Assembly: GCA_043789035.1 (NCBI GenBank)
Contig: JAYWIG010000031.1
Span: forward strand, 1 to 5,033
DNA from: JAYWIG01 sp043789035
GTDB taxonomy: Bacteria > Pseudomonadota > Gammaproteobacteria > Burkholderiales > Burkholderiaceae_E
DNA length: 5,033 nt
Direction: 5' to 3'
The notes under the pieces are model-generated. The model saw only the letters and a program-made list of their open reading frames with translations. It had not been told where the DNA came from and ran no database searches. Below, in pieces: positions 1 through 5,033 of this stretch; within the stretch, counting starts at the first letter, position 1, and every line of letters begins with the position of its first letter. The position numbers and the translations under genes were made by a program.

Positions 1-46
1 AAGATCTGGTTACCACATTATCATGCCGTTTATGGCCGAATATTAA
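1..46 (+). CDS. Possible 3' end of an upstream gene (very short tail)
   Basis: Plus-strand frame 2 is open from the window edge to a TAA at 44-46 and would give a 14-residue tail ending MPFMAEY. Frame 1 is also open, to a TAA at 52-54 (ending GRILSS), so the frame cannot be decided from this fragment. The stop lies about 55 bases before the receptor start at 102, a normal distance between adjacent genes. No family can be recognised from so few residues. The stretch may equally be non-coding leader. Confidence 0.2.
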   Translation, partial: RSGYHIIMPFMAEY

Positions 47-77
47 GCTCCTAAAAAGTGCTTTAAACTTCAGTCGC

Positions 78-83
78 TATAAC
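78..83 (+). promoter_or_regulatory. Weak candidate -10 box upstream of the TctC-like gene
   Basis: TATAAC at 78-83 matches the sigma-70 -10 consensus at five of six positions and sits 18 bases before the GTG start. The matching -35 region around 55-61 (AAAGTG or AAGTGC) is poor, so this could be chance in an AT-rich leader. The rest of 1-101 shows no hairpin or clear operator. Confidence 0.22.
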
Positions 84-90
84 TAAATAT

Positions 91-97
91 TAGGAGA
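91..97 (+). promoter_or_regulatory. Strong ribosome binding site for the TctC-like gene
   Basis: TAGGAGA contains a GGAG core (93-96) five bases before the GTG at 102. It is the best Shine-Dalgarno in the window and is what fixes the non-ATG start of the receptor gene. Confidence 0.8.
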
Positions 98-101
98 CCC
101 T

Positions 102-1085
102 GTGAGAACACGTTTGAAACTATTGGCCGCCATAGCCACTACTACTTTAATGCTTAGCCCGTTAGCCAATAATTTAGCGGTTGCGCAAACAGCCGATTGG
201 CCGACCAAACCTATTCGCCTCGTCGTGGGCTTTCCTCCTGGCACTGCGCCTGACATTTTTGCCCGCATGTATGGCGACTATGTTTCTAAGCGACTAAACA
301 CACCGATCATTATTGATAACAAACCCGGCGCGGCCACCAATTTAGCAACCGATCTTGTCGCAAAGGCCCCCGGCGATGGCTACACCTTCCTCTACGCGCT
401 ATCCACTGCATTCACACTAAATCCGTATCTGTACACCAAGTTGCCCTACAACCCGGACAAAGATCTGATACCGGTTGCAACCACGATGCGTCAAGGCCTT
501 GTCTTAATGGCACCAAACAAATTCGCACCCAACACGCCTAAAGAGCTGATCGATGCTGCCAAAGCAAAGCCAGGCACCATCAGCCACGGGTCTTATGGCG
601 CGGGCAGCCCATCTCACTTGATCGTCGAGTGGTTTAAGGAGGAATCGAAAATTGACATGACGCACGTGCCTTATCGCACCAACCCGATGAGCGACTTGAT
701 TGGCGGCCAGATCGATACGCTCATGGAGCCGATTGCAACCGGTGTACCGATGATTACGAGCGGCCGCGCCAAAGCGATTGCTTATTCCGGCGCAACTCGT
801 CACCCCTCTTTACCCAATGTACCCACCTTGGCTGAGTCGATTCCTAACTTAACCGTCATGTCATGGCACGGCATTTGGGCTCCTGCTTCGATGCCGGCCA
901 ACATCGTAACTAGGTTCCACAACGCCATGCTTGAAGCAAGCCGAGACCCTGGCGTCTTAGCCAAAATCAAGGAGTTGAATGTTGAGCCTCTTGGCCTGAG
1001 CCGCGATGAGATGGCAAGCTTAGTCCGCCGAGATGCCGCGGTATTTAGCCGAATCGCGAAAGCGCAAAACATCACGCTCGACTAA
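102..1085 (+). CDS. TctC/Bug-family periplasmic substrate-binding protein
   Basis: A 327-residue extracytoplasmic solute receptor of the tripartite tricarboxylate transporter (TctC/Bug, PF03401) family; full length for the group. It starts at GTG behind a strong GGAG. Residues 1-28 form a Sec signal peptide: basic MRTRLK, hydrophobic core, then an AVA/QT cleavage site. Mature-protein hallmarks follow in the usual order: WPTKPIRLVVGFPPG (33-47) with Asp51, DNKPGAATN (72-80), GDGYT (91-95), YGAGSPSHL (165-173), HVPYR (188-192), GGQID (201-205), GRAKAIA (221-227) and PTLAE (241-245). The first ligand loop reads GTAPD instead of the common GG-x-x-D. Bug receptors bind small carboxylates such as citrate, aspartate, glutamate or nicotinate; the ligand here cannot be read from sequence. 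No TctA or TctB membrane partner lies in the window, a common arrangement for Bug proteins. It converges on the catabolic operon with a 7-base gap, so it may supply that pathway's substrate (inference). Confidence 0.95.
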   Translation: MRTRLKLLAAIATTTLMLSPLANNLAVAQTADWPTKPIRLVVGFPPGTAPDIFARMYGDYVSKRLNTPIIIDNKPGAATNLATDLVAKAPGDGYTFLYALSTAFTLNPYLYTKLPYNPDKDLIPVATTMRQGLVLMAPNKFAPNTPKELIDAAKAKPGTISHGSYGAGSPSHLIVEWFKEESKIDMTHVPYRTNPMSDLIGGQIDTLMEPIATGVPMITSGRAKAIAYSGATRHPSLPNVPTLAESIPNLTVMSWHGIWAPASMPANIVTRFHNAMLEASRDPGVLAKIKELNVEPLGLSRDEMASLVRRDAAVFSRIAKAQNITLD

Positions 1086-1092
1086 AAGCAAT

Positions 1093-2100
1093 TTAACTGC
1101 CTAGAAATCTTTTTGCATTCGCATGTATCAGCAACTGGTTCGTGGGGTTATCAAACCCAGCTTGTTCAATTGATGCAATCGGTGAGTGATCATGAAAACC
1201 AAAAGGATAGTCGGTACCAATCATTAGTTGAGTTGCGCCAAACTTAGCAACTAAATGTTGCAAGGTTGGCGCATCGAACACTAAAGTATCGTAGAAAAGC
1301 CTTCGGGCTTGTTCAGTGGGCGACTCAATGAGCTTGTCTTTTAACGCGGGAAACACGGACACTGCTTTTTCTAAACGAGGAAGCAAAGAACTCAAAGTAC
1401 CGCCACCATGGCTAAATGCGATGCGTAATTTAGGCCGTCGAACGATTAAGTTTGTGGTGAGTACCGAAGCTGCCGCTAAACCAACATCGCTTGGGTAAGC
1501 TAGGACTTGCTGCAAGGGTGGTGGCCCTACCAATCTATCCATGCCTGTAGGACGCAAGGCATGCACGAACACTGCAGCGCCCAGCGCCTCACAAGCTTCG
1601 AAAAATACATCGAAACGAGGGTCGCCAATGGCAACACCGTTCACGTTGCTACCGATTTCAACGCCGGCAAAGCCAAGAGTTTCTTTGATGTAACGTAACT
1701 CCCGCAACGCTAAATCCATGTCCTGCATTGGCACTGCACCAAGCCCCACCATTCGGCCTTGCGATTGGCCAACCATTTCCGCAATTTGTTCGTTCAAATA
1801 GCGGATGAGTTGAGCGCCGTCATTTGGTGACATCCAATATGAGAGCAACTCGGGCATGGGTGAAATCGCTTGTAACTCAATACCCATCTCTTCGAAGTCA
1901 CTCAAACGTCGACCAGTATCCCAACAGCGATCAGACACTGTTCGATATATCTTGCCTGAGATCATCACGTTGCGATGACATTCATGGGCCGGGGCCATCG
2001 AAGGCCAATCAGCTGGTATTAACGAACCTAGGTAGCTTGGGAAATTCTCAGGAATTACATGGGCATGAGTATCAACCCCGCATCGGCATTCAAGCTGCAT
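1093..2100 (-). CDS. ACMSD-like amidohydrolase-family (PF04909) decarboxylase
   Basis: A metal-dependent TIM-barrel enzyme of amidohydrolase family 2, closest in motifs to 2-amino-3-carboxymuconate-6-semialdehyde decarboxylase (ACMSD). Numbered from ATG 2100 (335 residues) it has DTHAH with metal ligands His12 and His14, Arg53, His180 (VFVHALRP), His231 (FSHGGG) and Asp297 (GTDYPFGFHD). As I recall the Pseudomonas enzyme (His9, His11, Arg51, His177, His228, Asp294), the spacing matches at a constant offset, with a one-residue shift around the arginine. A non-hydrolytic decarboxylase is therefore favoured over a hydrolase. The family also includes gamma-resorcylate decarboxylase and PicC, the 3,6-dihydroxypicolinate decarboxylase. 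A GTG at 2112 would add four residues (MAPL). ATG 2100 is preferred because it overlaps the upstream stop as TGATG, while the GGAG at 2117-2114 is only one base from that GTG. It is the last gene of the minus-strand operon. The exact substrate is unknown. Confidence 0.88.
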   Translation of the reverse strand: MQLECRCGVDTHAHVIPENFPSYLGSLIPADWPSMAPAHECHRNVMISGKIYRTVSDRCWDTGRRLSDFEEMGIELQAISPMPELLSYWMSPNDGAQLIRYLNEQIAEMVGQSQGRMVGLGAVPMQDMDLALRELRYIKETLGFAGVEIGSNVNGVAIGDPRFDVFFEACEALGAAVFVHALRPTGMDRLVGPPPLQQVLAYPSDVGLAAASVLTTNLIVRRPKLRIAFSHGGGTLSSLLPRLEKAVSVFPALKDKLIESPTEQARRLFYDTLVFDAPTLQHLVAKFGATQLMIGTDYPFGFHDHSPIASIEQAGFDNPTNQLLIHANAKRFLGS

Positions 2101-2102
2101 CA
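2098..2102 (-). other. TGATG stop/start overlap (translational coupling)
   Basis: On the minus strand the TGA stop of the M29/NicX-like gene (2102-2100) shares its A with the ATG of the decarboxylase gene (2100-2098). The nearest SD-like element is GGAG at 2117-2114, inside the upstream gene and 13 bases from the ATG, so reinitiation by terminating ribosomes is likely. This supports co-translation of the two enzymes. Confidence 0.6.
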
Positions 2103-3122
2103 AGGGTGCCACGCTCCATTGTTATAAACAGGAAAGTCATCTAGGTAAACATTCTCGGTGACTGCAAACACGTCAACATGATGACGCGCAGTGGCACGGC
2201 GAATTTGTGGTTTGTTGTAAAGCCCGTGTTTAGCACCTAACGATAGGTGAATTCCGCACATGCGCTCAAAGGTACCAATATCACTCACAGAGCGATCTTT
2301 GCTCAAAGCGCGATTCATTCCGAAACCAAGTTCTCGCAACCAGACTTCGCCCTCATCCTCACGAATATTGGCGAGCACCTTATCGAATTCTGGGGTGGAA
2401 TCTGAAACTTGGGTAACTCGCCCACTTTCAATCGTGAGCGTAATCGGTTGCGCCGGTTTATTCACCGAGAAAGAGCTATCGCCAAATACAAAAATGCGCA
2501 CGCGACCGTTCACAGCTTCAAGATCAAGGGCTTCAGTAAACACTTCCCCAATCGGAAATTGCCCCCCAACATTTTGCATGCCGCGATAATCGCCAATATT
2601 AATCTTGGCGGCTTCTAAGCCACCGGCGAAGGTTAGCTGCTCACCACCACTATCAACAACCGCAACCTTGGCTTTATCAATACGTGCTTTCAATGCATGA
2701 CCAATACTTCGATAGTAAGTCGGATCGTAGGCGAGTGCATCGATGTATCTACGCGACTCTTCTCCCGGCATGCGCGATAAATGCGGATGCTCAATCACTT
2801 TAAGGGAGCGCTTAAACAATTCGATTCGAATACGGAATGCTTCTAGGCGAAAGCTGGTTGATTGAATCAACACCACTAAATCATTAGGGCTCAACAAATC
2901 AATCGCGGCGAGAATATCAGATGCAGACACATCCTCGAAATCCATGAAAGTCGCTTCGGGCAAGCATTGACGATAAGCCTTCGCCAAAGTAACTGCTAGC
3001 TCGCATTGACTATCAGCCACGACTAACGCACCTGCATCTGGATGATGTTCAATCGCAAGGCAAAGAACATCGTTCAGGTGCTCTTGAGCAATATCAACCG
3101 CGGCTTGAGGGATAGATTTCAT
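2100..3122 (-). CDS. Peptidase M29 / NicX-superfamily metalloenzyme, function unresolved
   Basis: A 340-residue protein resembling the COG2309 group (thermophilic aminopeptidase M29 and 2,5-dihydroxypyridine 5,6-dioxygenase NicX). The N-terminal half (1-180) is a Rossmann-like region without clear motifs. The C-terminal half carries the metal-site signatures: GGQFPIGEVF with Glu193, RELGFGMN with Glu264, ERMCGIHLSLG with His292, HHVD with His315 and Asp317, and a closing VYLDD strand. These align in order and spacing with the M29 ligands (Glu, Glu, His, His, Asp). As I recall NicX, it keeps the HxD but uses a histidine where Glu264 sits and lacks Glu193 and His292. It is shorter than classical M29 aminopeptidases (about 400-410) and close to NicX (about 350). 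The gene sits 24 bases after the asparaginase-like stop and overlaps the decarboxylase by one base. Its ATG at 3122 has no good SD, suggesting dependence on upstream translation. Automatic annotation could say leucyl aminopeptidase or dihydroxypyridine dioxygenase; neither is proven. Confidence 0.82.
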   Translation of the reverse strand: MKSIPQAAVDIAQEHLNDVLCLAIEHHPDAGALVVADSQCELAVTLAKAYRQCLPEATFMDFEDVSASDILAAIDLLSPNDLVVLIQSTSFRLEAFRIRIELFKRSLKVIEHPHLSRMPGEESRRYIDALAYDPTYYRSIGHALKARIDKAKVAVVDSGGEQLTFAGGLEAAKINIGDYRGMQNVGGQFPIGEVFTEALDLEAVNGRVRIFVFGDSSFSVNKPAQPITLTIESGRVTQVSDSTPEFDKVLANIREDEGEVWLRELGFGMNRALSKDRSVSDIGTFERMCGIHLSLGAKHGLYNKPQIRRATARHHVDVFAVTENVYLDDFPVYNNGAWHP

Positions 3123-3146
3123 AAGATTTACATTTTACAGCCTATC

Positions 3147-4181
3147 TTATGACGCTTTTTTTAGCGAAAAGGCTGCCCGCACCCTACCCGTCTCGGTACC
3201 CATGACATTCGTAATTTTGGGAGATGCCCAATCTGCCAATGGCGAACTCTCGATATTGTCGAGAACGCCAAGCTGCCTCAACACTTCAACTGTCGCTGCA
3301 ATCACCGCACGCTGATTGCCGTCAACCACTTTCACGGCAATACCCAAACCGGCAGAACGAATGCCGATTAGCTGAACACCATCGGCACCAATCTTGGCAA
3401 CCCAGTCGGGGTGATTTTCTTTTACTCCCGCTTTCATAAACGCCAAGTCATGTCGACCGGTACCCGAAACATACTCAGGGTGGATCGTCATTGCATCGAA
3501 CAGAGTTTTAGCGGTGCCGCCTCCTTTGGTCGACGCTAATCGAGCGTATCCCGTTGCTAAGCTCTTTAACGGCAATGCGTAGTTGGGAGCCGAACAACCA
3601 TCGGTACCGACCAAAAAGTTCTCTACTTTTTCATTACACCAAATCGATAGCGAACGCCGAATGGCGTGCTGCAAAGGGTGTTCATATTCAAGATAAGTTT
3701 CTGTAAGCTTGTCGTTTAAATTGCACCATGCTAAGAACCCCGCATGCTTACCCGAACAATTGTTATGTATCGCATTCCACTGCGCATCAGGCGGCGGTGT
3801 CTTGTTTAAGGTCGAAAACATCATAGGCGTATGACAACCACATTTCAGTTGTGACGCACTTGCGCCTGCCTTTTGCAAAATACTTTCTACACCTCTTAAG
3901 TGAAACGCTTCGCCGCTATGGCTTGCGCATAGCAACGCCACCTCTTCTAAACTGAGTTTGAATTCAGCCATTCCTCCGTCGGTAATAAACGGCGTTGCTT
4001 GGAACGGTTTAATCGTCGAGCGGCTAAAAGTCATCCAATCTGGGTCTCCAGCATAGTGCAACAATTTGCCTGTCGGATCGACTACAGCAACACTGCCGTA
4101 ATGAATATTTTCGATGTGCTCATTGCCTTTGCTACCACGGGTAACTTCGATCAATACTTCCGGACAATGGGATGGGCTCAT
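3147..4181 (-). CDS. Rhizobium etli (ReAV)-type L-asparaginase-like amidohydrolase (PF06089)
   Basis: A 344-residue (from ATG 4181) cytoplasmic enzyme of the class 3 asparaginase family, which hydrolyses L-asparagine to aspartate and ammonia with a serine/lysine site next to zinc. Residues matching ReAV at a constant offset of +7 are Arg54, Ser55 and Lys58 (SRSTIKP), Ser87 (CASHSGE), Cys142, Lys145 and His146 (NNCSGKHAG), and Asp194 with Cys196 (TDGCSAP). The two cysteines and Lys145 would bind zinc. Other conserved stretches are YVSGTGRHD, GADGVQLIG and the C-terminal region around GTETGRVRA. No signal peptide is present. The start is uncertain: a TTG at 4190 adds MKV (347 residues), and neither site has a strong SD. 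It is the first gene of the operon, followed after 24 bases by the M29/NicX-like gene. Next to those catabolic enzymes it may act on another amide, but asparaginase is the default call. Confidence 0.92.
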   Translation of the reverse strand: MSPSHCPEVLIEVTRGSKGNEHIENIHYGSVAVVDPTGKLLHYAGDPDWMTFSRSTIKPFQATPFITDGGMAEFKLSLEEVALLCASHSGEAFHLRGVESILQKAGASASQLKCGCHTPMMFSTLNKTPPPDAQWNAIHNNCSGKHAGFLAWCNLNDKLTETYLEYEHPLQHAIRRSLSIWCNEKVENFLVGTDGCSAPNYALPLKSLATGYARLASTKGGGTAKTLFDAMTIHPEYVSGTGRHDLAFMKAGVKENHPDWVAKIGADGVQLIGIRSAGLGIAVKVVDGNQRAVIAATVEVLRQLGVLDNIESSPLADWASPKITNVMGTETGRVRAAFSLKKAS

Positions 4182-4190
4182 AACTTTCAA

Positions 4191-4276
4191 TTTTTCATGT
4201 AATAGCTAGATTGTAATTTGTGCTTGAATAGCCGGTCACGCGTAAGCATCTTCAAGAAAGCATTTCACATGAAAAA
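4191..4276. repeat. 10-bp perfect inverted repeat flanking the divergent intergenic region
   Basis: TTTTTCATGT at 4191-4200 is the exact reverse complement of ACATGAAAAA at 4267-4276, with 66 bases between. The right arm contains the aldo/keto reductase start codon (ATGAAAAAC). The left arm on the minus strand presents the same ATGAAAAA just upstream of the asparaginase-like gene. It may reflect similar start regions or a shared operator, or be chance in AT-rich sequence. Confidence 0.45.
4210..4239 (-). promoter_or_regulatory. Candidate sigma-70 promoter of the minus-strand operon
   Basis: On the minus strand GTGACC (4239-4234; four of six matches to TTGACA) is followed after 18 bases by TACAAT (4215-4210; five of six matches to TATAAT). 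Transcription would start near 4203 and give a leader of about 20 bases before the asparaginase-like ATG at 4181. Positions are right for an operon promoter, but this is a by-eye match. Confidence 0.38.
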
Positions 4277-5033
4277 CTATGTCAAGCTTGGCACTAGTGG
4301 TCTCCAAGTTTCCCGTCTTTGTTTAGGCACCATGATGTTTGGCGATCAAACCAATGCGACCGAAGCAGCAAGCATCGTTACAGCGGCAATTGATCATGAC
4401 GTCAATTTTATTGATACGGCAGATGTGTATACCAAAGGGGCTTCAGAGTCGATGTTAGGACCGATACTGAAGGGCCAACGTAATCGGTTTGTACTCGCGT
4501 CTAAGCTTGGCAACAAAATGAGCGACTTACCCAACGAAGCAGGCTATTCAAGATCATGGATGATGAGGGCAGTTGAAGGTAGCTTAAAGCGATTAGATAC
4601 CGATTACTTAGATGTGTATTACATGCACAGAGATAACCCAGGGATGGATATCGAAGAGCCGGTAAGAGTCATGGGTGACTTAATTGCCCAAGGCAAGATT
4701 CGCACCTGGGGCTTGTCAAATTTTCGAGGATGGCGCATTGCGCAGGTTGTTGAAATGGCCCGGAAGTTAAACGTGCCGCAACCGGTAGTTTGCCAGCCTT
4801 ACTATAACCTGCTTAACCGCATGCCAGAAGTTGAGATCTTGCCAGCCTGCGATGAATATGGATTAGCGGTTGTGCCTTACAGCCCGATAGCACGAGGCGT
4901 ACTCACCGGCAAATATCAGCCGGGCGTCAAGCCGCCTGAAGGCTCGCGCGCAGGTCGAAATGATTCAAGAATTTTAGAGACCGAATTTAGGCCAGAATCG
5001 CTATTAGTAGCCCAAGCGCTTCGTGAACGTGCC
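4269..5033 (+). CDS. Aldo/keto reductase, NADP(H)-dependent, 3' end cut by window
   Basis: A partial gene: 255 codons open from ATG 4269 to the right edge without a stop. Family members run about 310-350 residues, so roughly the last quarter is missing. The (beta/alpha)8 barrel signatures are clear: KLGTSGLQVSRLCLGTMMFG (6-25), the catalytic tetrad Asp49 and Tyr54 (FIDTADVY), Lys79 (ASKLG) and His120 (YYMHRD), then GKIRTWGLSNF (142-152), QPYYNLLNR (176-184) and YSPIARGVLTGKY (204-216). The motifs resemble the YajO/Tas-like oxidoreductase branch; the substrate aldehyde or ketone cannot be read. The SD is weak (AAGAAAG, 4254-4260, eight bases before ATG). It is transcribed divergently from the asparaginase-led operon across a short shared intergenic region, so it may be co-regulated, but a housekeeping role is equally possible. 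Confidence 0.93.
   Translation, partial: MKNYVKLGTSGLQVSRLCLGTMMFGDQTNATEAASIVTAAIDHDVNFIDTADVYTKGASESMLGPILKGQRNRFVLASKLGNKMSDLPNEAGYSRSWMMRAVEGSLKRLDTDYLDVYYMHRDNPGMDIEEPVRVMGDLIAQGKIRTWGLSNFRGWRIAQVVEMARKLNVPQPVVCQPYYNLLNRMPEVEILPACDEYGLAVVPYSPIARGVLTGKYQPGVKPPEGSRAGRNDSRILETEFRPESLLVAQALRERA

Noticed and set aside
504..1075. Open minus-strand frames of about 90-100 codons opposite the TctC-like gene
   Set aside because: They are antisense to a clear receptor gene and their Arg/His/Ala-rich composition is typical of reverse-strand shadow translation.
1824..2144. Open plus-strand frame of 106 codons opposite the decarboxylase gene
   Set aside because: It lies antisense to a gene with a fully conserved active site, has no SD or recognisable family, and reads like a shadow frame.
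2260..2618. Overlapping plus-strand open frames opposite the M29/NicX-like gene
   Set aside because: Two mutually overlapping frames with no family features, and the opposite strand carries a conserved metal-site signature.
3153..3166. CGCT-T6-AGCG short palindrome and seven-A run at the 3' end of the asparaginase-like gene, possible terminator or slippery site
   Set aside because: The stem is only 4 bp and lies inside the coding sequence. A -1 shift would add only a few residues before a TAG, so neither a terminator nor programmed frameshifting is supported.

Overview
The window looks like ordinary chromosomal DNA of a proteobacterium with mid GC, roughly 45-50% by eye. A TctC/Bug-type periplasmic receptor next to catabolic enzymes is most typical of Betaproteobacteria (Burkholderiales). 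That taxonomic guess is an inference from gene content only. I see no mobile element, CRISPR array, rRNA or tRNA.

Layout: positions 1-101 hold a short leader, possibly the last few codons of an upstream gene, and end in a strong Shine-Dalgarno. A plus-strand gene (102-1085, GTG start) encodes a secreted solute-binding protein of the TctC/Bug family. It converges, with only 7 bases between stop codons, on a three-gene minus-strand operon read from about 4181 down to 1093. In transcription order the operon encodes a Rhizobium etli-type (ReAV, PF06089) L-asparaginase-like amidohydrolase; a 340-residue metalloenzyme of the peptidase M29 / NicX (2,5-dihydroxypyridine 5,6-dioxygenase) superfamily; and an ACMSD-like amidohydrolase-fold decarboxylase. 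The last two genes are joined by a TGATG stop/start overlap. A divergent intergenic region of about 87 bases (4182-4268) separates the operon from an aldo/keto reductase gene on the plus strand, which runs off the right edge (4269 to beyond 5033).

All four enzymes keep the catalytic or metal residues expected of their families, so none looks like a pseudogene. The combination of a NicX-like protein, an amidohydrolase-2 decarboxylase of the type that includes PicC of picolinate degradation, an amide hydrolase and a Bug receptor resembles a small uptake-and-catabolism locus for an amide- or N-heterocycle-derived acid. The NicX-like protein, however, carries glutamate/histidine ligands of the M29 peptidase type rather than those I recall for NicX. 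The reaction is therefore open, and a new variant pathway is possible but unproven. The main uncertainties are the start codons of the asparaginase (TTG 4190 or ATG 4181) and of the decarboxylase (GTG 2112 or ATG 2100).
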